Below are positions 1 to 9,820 of a stretch of DNA of 64,000 bases, piece after piece. Below the pieces are notes generated by a model. The model made no database searches. It saw only the letters and a program-made list of their open reading frames with translations, and had not been told where the DNA came from. Both the position numbers and the translations under genes were made by a program. Position 1 is the stretch's first letter. Each line of letters begins with the position of its first letter. The stretch comes from Isochrysis galbana (Eukaryota > Haptophyta > Isochrysidales > Isochrysidaceae). Location of the stretch: positions 4,534,166 to 4,598,165 of the forward strand of contig CM030940.1 of the NCBI GenBank assembly GCA_018136815.1, given 5' to 3'.

Positions 1-1375
1 TAGTGTGTTGGGTTTTAAGAGATTGTTAGACCTACAAAGAACTCTTCCCTCAGGGAGGGAGCCTAAGCTGCTTGAGTGCAGCGACGCAGCGAACAACGAC
101 GGACAACGAAGCTGAGAACAACAGGATACACCGACTCACGAACACACCGGAATCATTCACCCAAACCAAGCAAATTATCAAGCAACCGCGACCCCAAATC
201 ACCGATAACTCAAACACGTCGCGAGAGACGGAGAGAGAGAGCGAGAGAGAGAGAGACTCCGCAGCGACGGCCGGAGCGTGTCTCCGTTGTAACTTCCCAC
301 GTAGCGGAGAGTCCGAAGGGGAGCGTCATGTCGCGCGACCACGGCGATCACTTTGGATACAGATCGCGACGAGATATCTTCACGACCGAATAAATCTTGC
401 CGTTGAGCGTGAACCTTCTAGACGCTTCTAACGAACAACCCTGAGTAGCAACCAAGGGGAAGAAACACCAAAGGGGCCAAGGGCTTGCATGTAACTTGCA
501 TCAAGGGGAAAGATTCCCTCACCTAGGAAGCGAACCTACACCGATCTCCAAGGGGAGATGGCAAATTAAACCTCAAATCTCGAGCGGCTAGAGCAACCGA
601 CTCGCTCGCCAAAACCTTGACCGAGAAGAAAGAAGCAAGGACCTACAAGCCAAGGGTAGCGGACCTAGGGAATGTGAGAGGAAGTTTCCGAACGCCAACG
701 CGAACGCCAAACGCCGGAAGGCAACGAAACCCTAACCAAGCCAAGCGGAACCTACGAAGAACAGGCCTGGACGACAACGACAACGAAAGTGAAAGTGAGC
801 AAGTCCCAAGCAAGAACCGGAACTCAACAAGAAACAACAAGCCTTGCAAGAAGCTAAACAAGCCTTCACAAGGTAACTCGAGAGCCTGAGACAAGCGCGC
901 AGCGAGTGACAGGCGACCTGGCTCCTTTGGGTCAAGATTACCCGAAAGGAGGAAACCTGGAATCTAGACCTGACAAACAGGCTAGAAGGAACGAAACAAG
1001 AACTCGAATTCTAGATCGCTAGGGACGAACCCTACCAACCTAGATGTACCTGAGCTTCACCGTGTGGCCGCACGGCGAAGGACCAGGAAACAAGAGCCTG
1101 GAAATCGCATCATCTAGGATGAATGCGACACCCCCCGACTAAGATCGAGACGTCTCCCGATGTCGAGCGGTGAACCTGGAAACAGAGACCTGGAAACTGA
1201 AACCTGAGCTGACCAGAGGTCAGAATCGGAACAAGAAGCAACGAAACATAGCGAGCGAAACGTGGAGACAAGAACACCCTTTGGATCCAAAGCGAGCACG
1301 AAATCGGCGGCTTAACGCGGCGGCCTCTTTCGTACGCACTGCCCCACCCACTTCTCCCTTTTACAGGAGCTTTGC
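1..1375. other. A/C-rich sequence without a recognisable gene
   Basis: Short open frames exist on both strands, but none has a recognisable domain and most begin with non-ATG codons. The sequence holds a GA-rich tract near 225-262 and a long stretch rich in CCTGGAA/GAACCTGG-like words (about 900-1260). It resembles the untranslated leader of a retroelement more than a gene, which is inference from its position beside element fragments. No function is assigned. Confidence 0.3.
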
Positions 1376-1461
1376 TCGGGTGTTGCGCCGGGTGTAGAGC
1401 ACCTGGTGCTGCTCCTGATCCAGCGCGACTCGTTTACGTATATGTGCGACCCGAGTGGCAG

Positions 1462-1652
1462 AGGGGAACAGCCGCTGTGCGCACGCACGGCGCCTCCGCG
1501 GGGGCGCCGGTGCACGGCGTGCACATGGGTGATTGCAGCTCATCAGAGGGGGAACAGCCGCTATGCGCACGCACAGCGCCTCCGCGGGGGAGCCGATGCA
1601 CATCGCGCGCACTGCGCGTGCACGGCGTGCACATGGGTGACTGCAGCTCAAG
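1462..1652. repeat. Imperfect tandem duplication of about 85-105 bp
   Basis: Two adjacent copies each run from GGGGAACAGCCGCT, through CGCCTCCGCGGGGG, to GTGCACATGGGTGA and TGCAGCTCA. The second copy (from about 1547) carries an extra GC-rich insertion of roughly 22 bp. It lies just upstream of the TATA-containing short repeat at 1655, so it may be part of a promoter or LTR; that role is inference. Confidence 0.7.
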
Positions 1653-1654
1653 CA

Positions 1655-1755
1655 CGATCTTGGCAAAAATAGAACACGGGTGTATAAATAGCCATGGACA
1701 TTCGATAGCTCAACTCGACTGATGTCCCACGGTTGACGGATCGACACCTTCCCGG
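1655..1755 (+). repeat. Short dispersed repeat with TATA-like box (copy 1)
   Basis: This shares with 9013-9140 and 29455-29585 a core holding GGCAAAAATAG or CGACAAAAATAG, then TATAAATAG, CCATGGACAT, GATAGCTCAACTCGACTGA and a right end near CGACACCT. The copies are over 85 percent alike by eye and sit in unrelated surroundings, so this is a dispersed element. The right end read in reverse (AGGTGTCG) resembles the left end (TGTCG), which hints at short inverted ends. Confidence 0.6.
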
Positions 1756-1894
1756 TTAGCTCCGACACCTAGCCCGAACATGAACATACACCTCGCAACT
1801 AATCACATCTAGAGACTCAAACATGCACTTCCAACATATTGCCCACCGCCGTATAGGTACCTATAATCGATTCCCAGACAGAGACCCAACCTGC
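1756..1894 (+). pseudogene. LINE ORF2 C-terminal fragment
   Basis: The plus-strand frame contains RRIGTYNRFPDRD, matching RRIGTYNRFADRD in the LINE ORF2 on the minus strand near 57.53 kb and RRIATANRFAGD near 25.63 kb. This is the region just before the Cys-rich zinc-binding motif at the end of the LINE polymerase. The frame has an internal stop near 1780 and is cut at 1895, where a hAT-like terminal repeat begins directly after the first Cys codon. Confidence 0.8.
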
Positions 1895-2345
1895 TAGGGC
1901 GGTCAAACAGTTTTTTTATAAGGGGTGAAAAAATGACTATCTTAGAATTAAGGAAATTTGAGGATTATCTGATTTTTTTCGGGAGAAAGTTCCCAATACA
2001 CCCAACTAGTACATATCCGGGACCCATTAGGACCCGGACCCCCCCCCTTTGGGCCCCCACAACAAAACGTAATCAAACACAGACAAAAGACGCTAAAATC
2101 GTAAAAGCTTAAGAAGCCCAACTTCGAACCGATGCCGGGCGCGCTGCGTGGCCGTTTTCGACGATCCACCCGGATGAGGGACCCCACCAGATACCAAATA
2201 CGCATATTATTCCACCCGGATGGTCACGCCAATCGGGCAGGCCGCGCGCCGAACCCTCGTCGAAATCACCCATCCGCCGAGCCCATTGAACGTTGAGCCG
2301 TCGCCGGGGGAGGCCCGGAGAGCCCAACTTCGAACCGATGTGTTA
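1895..2345 (+). mobile_element. hAT-like non-autonomous element, one end (family A)
   Basis: It begins with TAGGGCGGTCAAACAG and continues through a subterminal block (AAGGGGTGAAAAAATGAC, then AAGTTCCCAATACACCCAAC, then GGGCCCCCACAACAAAACG). That block is the reverse complement of the right end of the complete element at 33699-35712. One unit of the roughly 200-bp internal repeat of that element follows (2113-2340). No matching opposite end is seen downstream, so this copy is truncated. It interrupts a LINE fragment. Confidence 0.7.
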
Positions 2346-2900
2346 CTTGAGGGGAGTTGCTTCTGAGGCACGGCGCGCCACTCGCGCTCCATATGGCGAA
2401 GCGTCCGAGTGCACCTACAAGCGCACTCTTCCTTGGACCTACACAGTGTCTAGGTAGTTTTATTGTAAACAGAAGACCTTCATAGTCCTCGTCCTCGTAG
2501 TTTTATTGTAAAGATAGGACAACTATCGCACAAATAGTTTTCTTGTAAAGAGTGCGCCTCGCGACTATTGCAAGTAGTTTTGTAGACCAATCCGCGCGCA
2601 ACAACAATCTTGATCAGAGTCCTTAGGAGTACTGTAGTCGAGTTTTATTTTAAACGCGCACAGTACTACCCCTCCCGAACCCGAGAAAAGTTCAGTTCTT
2701 CCAGACAACCCGTATATATAGTAAGTATTATAGTAGTCCTGGATATCTTGATATCTAGATATCTACACTATCTAGGCCGAAGAATGAAGTATCTATATCT
2801 AGCTAGATGGTTGGGGCCAATATCTATATCTAGCTAGATAGACTTTTGCTTTTGCACTATTCACTTATATCTAGATAGGGGTCCTCGGGGGTAATTCCAC
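2346..2900. repeat. AT-rich spacer with short periodic repeats
   Basis: TAGTTTTATTGTAAA or a close variant recurs at 2455, 2498, 2535 and 2575, spaced 37-43 bp, with a weaker copy near 2640. Farther on, TATCTATATCTAGCTAGAT occurs at 2790 and 2821 and is rich in palindromic CTAG and GATATC words. There is no gene. The AT content contrasts with the GC-rich surroundings. Confidence 0.6.
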
Positions 2901-2908
2901 GCCTTAGT

Positions 2909-3290
2909 TGCGAACTTTCTCATATACTCCATCCCTAGATACTGGTTACAAACGCTAGCGGCCCCAAGATCCTTCCACGCGTCCATAAAGAGAACGGTAG
3001 ACCGAATTCTTTGGACAAACGCCCCGACAGGGAAAACGCTAAAATGGATCAAGATCAAGTATCCCGACATCCCTCTACAAGACGACTCGGAGGATAAACC
3101 CCAACTGGGACTAGGCCTCCTCGACTGGGACAACCACACGAAGGCCCTCCAAGCGAAATGGATACTGAATTACCTCGACGCGAGACAGGCGCAATGGAAG
3201 CAGGTACTCGACGCCTGGTTCAGCCGCACGAAACTAGGTAGGGCGGCGGTGTTGACCACCGTGCCCGTCCACAATCTGACCGATGGTATA
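2909..3290 (+). pseudogene. LINE ORF2 fragment (post-RT region)
   Basis: Plus-strand translation from about 2909 gives NFLIYSIPRYWLQTLAAPR and later GLGLLDWDNH and WILNYLDARQAQWKQVLDAW. This is the same stretch as the LINE ORF2 at 57.1-59.1 kb on the other strand, with mostly conservative differences. The frame is open to about 3290, where similarity stops at a (GGGGAT)n/G-rich tract. Both ends are missing. Confidence 0.85.
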
Positions 3291-3453
3291 AGAGGGGATG
3301 GGGATGGGGATGGGGGGGGGCGGGGGGCGGCAGGGGCAGGGGCAGGGGCGTCGGGCGTGGGGGCGTGGGGGGGGGGAGGGGGGGCGCCCGTGTCTGTGCC
3401 CCTCAACTTTCGATCAAACCTTTTTTATTTGAGCCGAATCCCTCTCCCCCCTC

Positions 3454-3493
3454 AGTACTAGGATTAAACTATGAAAACAAGAAAACTCTGACG
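3454..3493 (+). promoter_or_regulatory. 40-bp conserved block (copy 1)
   Basis: It starts AGTACTAGGATTAAAC and ends AAAACTCTGACG. It aligns without gaps to 19061-19100 (+) and to the reverse complement of 24339-24378, both of which lie just upstream of host start codons. Here the nearest confident start codon is about 1.06 kb downstream (4553), so a promoter role at this copy is uncertain. The flanks differ from those of the other two copies. Confidence 0.45.
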
Positions 3494-3499
3494 TACACT

Positions 3500-4552
3500 A
3501 GAGTAGCATCGAGACGCACCTCTAGAGTAATAAAGAATAATGAACGGGGTGGGGCGGGCTGTGGAGTGAAAGGGTTTCCTCCGCCCTGCGCAGGGCGGAC
3601 GTGCTCTAGGTGCCTCCCCTTCCCCACAGCATGCTCATTCCTCCCCGTCCGCTCCGCTCCCCACCGCAGACTTGCGTCATTGCTCACGCACGTCTACCTC
3701 TTCCCCTTCCCCCCCCCCCCCCCCCCCCCCCCCACCCCACCCCCTCCTCCCCCCCCCACCCCCCACCCCCAGTTTCTCAGCAGACAGCTGCTTCCAGCCC
3801 CCCCCCCCCTCCCCCCCCCAAGCTTGCCGGCCCCTTCCCCATCAACCACCCCTTTCTCGCTCTCCCTCCTCATCCCCTCCCCCTTCGCCCCTCCCCCCTC
3901 TCGCTCTCCCTCTCTCCCTTCCCCCTTCCCCTCCCTACCGACTTCTCTTCTGACGCTCCCCCTCCGCCTTCCCACCTTTCCCCTCTCTCTTCTCACCTCT
4001 CTCCCTCTGTGGGAGGCCATCTCACAGTCATCCTCTCGCTCTTCCCAGATTTGCTTCATCTGCTTGCTGGCCCACCACGCTCACGCCTCCATCCCCTTAA
4101 CCCGTCCCCCCTTTCCCCCTCTATCTTCTCACCTCTCTCTCCCTCTGTGGGAGACCATCTCACGGCCTTCCTCTCGCTCCTCCCAGATTTGCTTCATCTG
4201 CTTGCTGGACCACCATCGTCACGCCTCTCACCCCTTCACCCTCCTACCTTATTCCTCTCCCTTTGCCTCCTTTTCCCGCCCCTCCCCCTTTTGTCGGCGG
4301 GTACCCTCCTCCACCCTCTCTAACTCTCAGTCCTCTCCCTGTCCCCCGCCAATCCTAACAAGCTCTTTCTCGCCCCCCATCCCCGCTCTCCTCCCTTTCT
4401 GCCCCACCCTCTCGGAACACCTGCCCCGCTCACCAGCAGCCGCCGCCACCCTTTGCATTTTTCCCTGATCCCATACCCCTGCCCGCACACCCCCTGGCTC
4501 GGTCTCCAGCGCGCCACCCTCACCTTCACAACTCCGGTCCCAACCCGTAGAC
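3500..4552. other. Polypyrimidine-rich region with tandem duplication; no gene seen
   Basis: A perfect 20-bp palindrome (3580-3599, arms TCCGCCCTGC) is followed by long C runs (3710-3835) and CCCTC-rich DNA. A unit of about 138 bp containing CTCTGTGGGA, CCATCTCAC and CAGATTTGCTTCATCTGC is present twice (about 3989-4104 and 4127-4240). Long open frames here encode only Pro/Ser/Leu low complexity and are present in several frames at once, so they are not called as genes. The region could hold the 5' UTR or a leader intron of the gene at 4553. Confidence 0.5.
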
Positions 4553-5557
4553 ATGTTTCTCGTCTCGCTCGATGTTGGCGGCCGTGTCCACATGCCCTTC
4601 ATCCCCTACATGCGCTGGGGCTCGCATATTTCGATCCTTGCAGTGCTTGTCTGCCTTTTCGTCATACCTCACGACCCGTCCTCACGCATCCCGTCCAACC
4701 GCGTCGGATCAGACGCGATGCTTGTGCAGCGGCACTTGCCTGGGTGGCACGCAGCGCCCTCACCTGCGGTCTCGCGCCAGGCGGTCGCGGCATCTCTGCC
4801 TAGCACGGTCCAGGCCCCGACTCCTGACACAAGCAGCAGCGAGGTGATGACAGCTCGGCGCCTCAGACAGCGCCTCAGCGTGCTGCGTTGGATGCCGCGT
4901 GCGCGCGGACCGGTGAGAGTGCTTACACTCCCAGTTGAACCCGCCGTGCTGCCTTCAAACTTGACCGCACTGCTCCTTCGCACCAAATGGAGGCACTCGC
5001 GATCGATAGCGCAGCTCCGCCGCCGATTTCGCCGCCCCACGAACGCTGCGGACAAGCTCGCGCGCCATGTCGGCACTAGAGTAGTCAGAGGCAAGGTCTC
5101 AGTTGGGAGCAACGGCACGTACATCTGCACCACTGTGGAGGCCTTGCGGCAGCAATATGGCCATAGACAACACTGGTTCGGCGATCTCGATGCGCGAGAG
5201 ACGCGCGAGCTTTACCATGAGCTCTTGCCTCGACAGCTCCTAGAGAACGATGCCATCGATCTGGCCGAACGTGCTCGGCTGGCGGTCGCTGCGCGCCGAG
5301 CGGCGCGGCTATATGCACGCGAGCGAGCGCTGCTGCCTGTCTCGCTATCTTGCGAGCTCTTGGACGGCATGCGCACACTGATGAAGAAGGGTACATTTCA
5401 GCCCGGCGGCCTCAGCGAGAAGCAGATTTGGGAGAAATACCACGGCGCCATGCAGGGACAGGGCGGTGACGGCGACGTGCAGGACCAGATCTACATGATG
5501 GTTCTGCAAAAAAGCTGCACTTCCAACGCAGCCGTCGATCAGCTCATGGGGTTTTGA
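4553..5557 (+). CDS. Membrane-anchored protein of unknown function
   Basis: This is an intact 334-residue frame starting at the first ATG. Residues about 19-40 form a hydrophobic stretch (ISILAVLVCLFVIP) preceded by basic and aromatic residues, suggesting a signal anchor. It is followed by a Ser/Pro/Arg-rich linker to about residue 190. The C-terminal 150 residues look folded: an acidic/basic helical segment rich in Arg, Ala and Leu (RLAVAARRAARLYARERALLP, shortened here), then GTFQPGGLSEKQIWEKY. I do not recognise the family. The codon composition is that of the other host genes and no introns are needed. Downstream, AT-rich sequence (about 5600-5645) could carry the polyadenylation signal. 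It could be a Golgi or secretory-pathway protein, but that rests only on the N-terminal anchor. Confidence 0.7.
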   Translation: MFLVSLDVGGRVHMPFIPYMRWGSHISILAVLVCLFVIPHDPSSRIPSNRVGSDAMLVQRHLPGWHAAPSPAVSRQAVAASLPSTVQAPTPDTSSSEVMTARRLRQRLSVLRWMPRARGPVRVLTLPVEPAVLPSNLTALLLRTKWRHSRSIAQLRRRFRRPTNAADKLARHVGTRVVRGKVSVGSNGTYICTTVEALRQQYGHRQHWFGDLDARETRELYHELLPRQLLENDAIDLAERARLAVAARRAARLYARERALLPVSLSCELLDGMRTLMKKGTFQPGGLSEKQIWEKYHGAMQGQGGDGDVQDQIYMMVLQKSCTSNAAVDQLMGF

Positions 5558-5920
5558 GAGGCCACTGCGAACTGAAGACTATTGAAGGAGAGGTCTTGTA
5601 TTTATATGTCGTTTTGCTCTTTAAAATCTTACGCGGCCTTGGAATTTAGTTGATAGCCATACCCCCTCCTTTGCACTCCCAACGTGCAACTTGCCTTGCG
5701 GCGACTCCCCTCGTGCGCTACTCATGGCTTATGGGACTCAGGTGGCATCCACTTGGTGAGCGGGCACAAGAACACTATCGACTTGGGTAGCGGGTGAAGT
5801 TGTGAAGATACTTGGGAAGGCTTGGGCACGGGTGCAGTGGTAACGGGGTGCGCGCGCGGTGGCGAGGGCGGATTTGGCGGTGCAAAGGGCGGTGTTGGGT
5901 CGCCATAGGAACAAATTGAG
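5558..5920. other. Intergenic sequence, no confident gene
   Basis: This is the 3' flank of the gene ending at 5557. A short minus-strand Pro-rich frame (5722-5973) has no recognisable domain and grades into the degenerate gypsy element that follows. Nothing else is supported. Confidence 0.4.
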
Positions 5921-8765
5921 TCAATCTCTAGTGGGTGCTTTCTGGCGAGAGACACAAGGCACTGGGGTCTCAAGGGTACGAGGGGTCACGGTACGGCTTT
6001 GATCGCAGAGCGCTGCGACGGTTGCTGGGGTGCGTACGAAGACACGCTGTTGCAGGTAGGGGGAGCACCCCATGCGGCACGCTCTATTCTTAGAGCGCGC
6101 CCTCTCGCATGCAGGGGGAGCGTCTCCGACACACTCTATTCTTAGAGCGTGTCTCTCCTCCCGCCCCCCTCTCCCGGTTCCCTCGCATGCAGCTCCAGCC
6201 GGGATCTCTTCTCCTTTCCTTCTCCCATGCAACCCCAGTAGCGGTTCCTTTTGTTCCTTCGACCGACGAGGCTCGGAGTCCTCTACGCCCACCCCTCGCC
6301 TCGCTGACGGATCCGAGGTTACCACTGCCTCGGATGGGAACGGAGGAGACGGAAAGGGAACGGCGGGAGGCGCGGCGCAGGGTGGTTTGGCAGGCAAGGC
6401 GGGCTCAATCCCTTCCAGAACTGGAGGCGGGGTGACGGACTTAGGCGTGGGCGAGCGCGACGACGGAGAGGACATTCGGGCGGCGAGCCCAACGCCTTGA
6501 CCGCGCCAATCGGGGGTCACCCAAAAGTCGCACAGCTCGCCCGAGCGCCCACCCGACAGCGGGTTCACGCGCACCAAGCCCTTCGTCGAAGCAACGGCGA
6601 ACGCTCCTTTTGCGGGGCGCGAGTAAGACGGTGGGATATCGGCGCTCCAGTGCGAAAAGGGCACCACGTGCATCCTTCGTCGACCCAAGAGGCGCCTACC
6701 TGTCCTAACCCGAATTTTATTGCGAGGGGGCCGCACGGATCGCAAAACGACCGACGCTCTCCGGCCGGTGCGCGGTCACGTGTGCAATGGTGTCGGACAG
6801 GGACGGGGTTGGTCGCCAGCGTCGTTGCTCGGGTGAATTCGTCGTCAAACTGGTCGTCGTCTCTTCGGGTACTCCGACTGCCGCTATCGTGGCAGAGGGC
6901 CTAGAGGGGTCGTCCTCGTTGGTAGCGGTACAGGGTGATAGCTTGGGACTAGTGTAGCCCAGGCCTCTCTTGTCGGTGGGGTGCCTCGGGTGGTCGGACA
7001 TCTTTTCCCAATCCTTCTCGAGACGGGCTTGGGCTTCTGTCTTGGGTCTTCGAACTAATGAGGCTAGCTCTTCGGCGCGGATGCCTTTGGCTTCCACGAA
7101 CTCGATCGGCGCTCGGACGGCAGCGGCGAGGTCGGATTCCTCGTCGGCGTTTCGTCCGGCTAGAGCTTGCGCTCTTATTTCGTCAGCGGTTTCGAGCGTG
7201 ACGTTGGACCATTTCTGGTCCCCGTTCACTCCGAATGATTGCCATTGTTGGCGCCGCTTCCGGAGAGTCGTCGGCGTCGTCGGACGCGGCGAGCTCGCGC
7301 GTGCCGGAGGCGGGGCGGTCCATGGAGAGAATGGGTCGTGGAGTGTAGACTCGGAGGCGTGGAGTGGCGTGTCGTTGTCGTGGTTATCGTGGGTTTCTTT
7401 TTGGTCTTCGTGGTTGTCTGACTCGGGAGTAGCTGGACGGGAAACAACGGGGTCGGAAGAAACTTCACTCGTTTCCCTCCCCGCATGGTGATCGACGCAC
7501 GACGCACGACGCACGGAGGGCGCGGAAGTGTGGAAGGAGGCTTGTGGGAGGTGGTGGCAGGCGACTGGGGGTGGCTCAGGCGCGTGCTTGGCTGGTATTG
7601 ACTCGTTGACTCGGGGTATAGACTCGGGAACTCGGGGGGACTCGCTTGGGAACACGGTGGGACTCGACGAAGTTGCTACAAAAACACCCACAAGAAACCC
7701 AAACCCCAACGACCTTGGGCTCAGAAAACTAACGTAAACACTCCGGAATCATACGATAAACAAACCCTCCCCGTGCGACAAAGGCTGAGGTCGCGATCGC
7801 TCGTCATGCGCGAAGAAATACGGAAAGAGAGCGCAAAACTACGCAAACGAAGGGTTCAAACTATCGTTAAAGTGAAAACTCGTCCGCTGAAGCCAACGCG
7901 GAGGGTCGAGGAGAGGTCCAAACTCGCGCGGGGGGAAGAAGGCGATGTGCAGAGAGACCTTCTAGACAAGCGACGAGCAAGGGGCGACGAAACAAGACGC
8001 GAGACGCGGGGCGCGTGCCATTCGTTCTTCCTTTCTTTCACCGAAAACGCGGCGAAACTAACGTTAAACATCGGTACCCCCTCCGCGAGAATCGCGAAGA
8101 AGAACGGACGAGATGGAGGCAATCATCGAAGGAATCGCGAGAGGAATCGAAGCGAGGGGGGGGAAACAGCGCGCGCGGGGGGGGAACGAACGACGGCCGG
8201 AGGAAACGAACCGCGCGCGGAGGAGAAGAACCTCGCGCGGGGGGGGGGGAATAATATAACGGCCGGAGGCGACGGATGGCACGCCGAGAGGAAGAACCTG
8301 CCGCGGGGGGCGAGGGACCGAGGGCACGGCGGGGCAGCGTGGGAGGGCGCGAGGGTGATCTCGGAGCGAGATCGCGTCCTTTCCCTCGCGGAGCGCAGAG
8401 AGACCCCCACGGAACATCCTGGGACCGGAGAATGTTTTGGACGAAACTTCCCTCCGTCGGCCGAGGAGAGGAGGACGGAGAGAGAGAGAGAGAGAGTCTC
8501 GCAGAGCAACTGCGGAACGAGAAGTCGAAGTCATGCCGGTTTATTACCTTAAACGAGCCAACAATTATAGTAACAGCAAAAACAAAATTCGAATCGCAAA
8601 TTTCGAGACCAAAATCTGCAAACCTGGACTTGAGACCATGGGGAATCCGAATCTGTGTGTCTTGTGCGTCAGTGGCAACACGGGGAACTGTTCAATTGTA
8701 ATTGTGAGCGCGTACCTTACACGAATATTCATGCCTACAGCCTTCAGATGGGCAGGAATACAACA
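5921..8765 (-). mobile_element. Ty3/gypsy element, internally deleted derivative
   Basis: On the minus strand the element begins at 8765 with TGTTGTATTCCTGCCC, the same start as the large gypsy element at 40596. The first 1.05 kb matches the 5' region of that element, and then a gag start follows (about 7709-7475). At about 7470 the frame jumps from the ATG region of gag straight into pol sequence (SEVSSDPVVSRPATPESD, 7468 to about 6780). This skips the counterpart of roughly 41870-47690, including capsid and methyltransferase. A second jump leads from AHRPES to RFAIRAAP of the reverse transcriptase (about 6745). Beyond 6715 a Ser/Pro-rich frame starting MSSPSSRSPTPKS resembles the gag N-terminus of another gypsy family. 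No recognisable 3' LTR is found before 5900. It is non-autonomous or dead. Confidence 0.85.
6080..6152. repeat. Pair of short hairpins, 51 bp apart
   Basis: CGCTCTATTCTTAGAGCG (6080-6097) is a perfect 7-bp stem with a TTCT loop. A second copy, ACTCTATTCTTAGAGCGTGT, lies at 6133-6152. The intervening words CTCGCATGCAGG also recur. They lie in the distal part of the degenerate gypsy element, and their function is unknown. Confidence 0.55.
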
Positions 8766-9012
8766 GGACCCCCCCACTGTTCAGTGGGAGGAGAATGTCA
8801 TTGGATAAACGACGAGGGAGTCTCCCCGCTACACACCGCGATGCAAGCATCCTTGGACTCCTAGCCCAGAAGAAACCTTGCCTAGCCCGACTCTCCGAAG
8901 GAGACGAGGAAGAGTGTCCAAGTCGGTTGTATGCGTGTGAGCTCGACCAACCAAGAGACCAAATGAAGGCAAGCCGCCTGCGCAAGGCGAGGAGGAAGAG
9001 TCGACGCCCGTG

Positions 9013-9140
9013 ACTAGTGCACACTGTCGGCAAAAATAGCACAATGTCGACAAAAATAGAATACGGGTGTGTATAAATAGCCATGGACATTTGATAGCTC
9101 AACTCGACTGATGTCCCACGATTGACGATTGACGGAACGA
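9013..9140 (+). repeat. Short dispersed repeat with TATA-like box (copy 2)
   Basis: This has the same element structure as 1655-1755 and 29455-29585: duplicated CGACAAAAATAG, then GTATAAATAGCCATGGACAT, CTCAACTCGACTGATGTCCC and a right end CGACACCT. A second short repeat word (ACCAAATGAAGGCAAGCCGC, 8960-8979) lies just upstream and recurs in both orientations at 16.4-17.0 kb. Confidence 0.6.
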
Positions 9141-9246
9141 CACCTAACAGATATGCTTGAGGGTGAGTGGTGGAGCAGCGGTGAGATTCAATCCACCACC
9201 CCTCGGACGTGAGAGACTCGCCTGCGAACCAGCGAGCCATGGCCGT

Positions 9247-9657
9247 TTAGACCTCTGCGCCGTCGTAAAAGTGATATAGATTCCACTGGGAAAGTTGAAA
9301 CTGTTCACCGTCAACCGGAGAATGTTTTTGGGTGGTGATGAGCTTCAGCTGTGGCGAGAATTCGACGCGCCGGCTGCGCGTGGGTGACGACAGTGCTCGT
9401 TGGCCCCATTGAGAAACGTGGGATCCAACACCTGCTCCCTTGAGCGGGCTCGGGGGTTCGAACAACTCACTTTGCTTGAAAAGTTGTTCGGTGTCTGTGT
9501 TTGGTCCAACCTTGTGTTGGGTGAAGAAATCCGGGGAACGCGCGCTCAGTCGCGCGCAGAGGAGGGACGAAGTCCTCTCGGCGGGGGTACCATGTTTAGC
9601 CCAACACATCTTGGGCGCAGTGACTGTGAGTAGAGCAATGTAGATCAGAGTAACCAT
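9247..9657 (-). CDS. Small putative secreted protein, hypothetical
   Basis: This is an ATG-initiated frame of 136 residues. It opens with a plausible signal peptide (MVTLIYIALLTVTAPKMCWA). The remainder is Ser/Pro/Gln-rich without a recognisable domain. The start codon lies 164 bp from the start codon of the divergently transcribed GT31 gene, so a shared promoter is possible. An internal stretch near 9530-9595 could also be an unspliced intron. I do not recognise it, and it could be a chance frame. Confidence 0.35.
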   Translation of the reverse strand: MVTLIYIALLTVTAPKMCWAKHGTPAERTSSLLCARLSARSPDFFTQHKVGPNTDTEQLFKQSELFEPPSPLKGAGVGSHVSQWGQRALSSPTRSRRVEFSPQLKLITTQKHSPVDGEQFQLSQWNLYHFYDGAEV

Positions 9658-9820
9658 TGAAGGCTAGCTAGCGCGACAAGCCAATGACGGTGCAACAACG
9701 ACGATGACGTCACCCCTCGGGAATAGTAACCCCTACAAAACAACTCAGGTTAAACAGACCCAAATTTTCTCTCCGGGGTCGTAGGCGTGGGTCCTCAGTT
9801 GTCGACCGCCGTTGCTTTCC

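Noticed and set aside
3365..4468. Long plus-strand open frame rich in Pro/Ser/Leu
   Set aside because: It lies in polypyrimidine DNA where several frames are open at once, and it has no domain.
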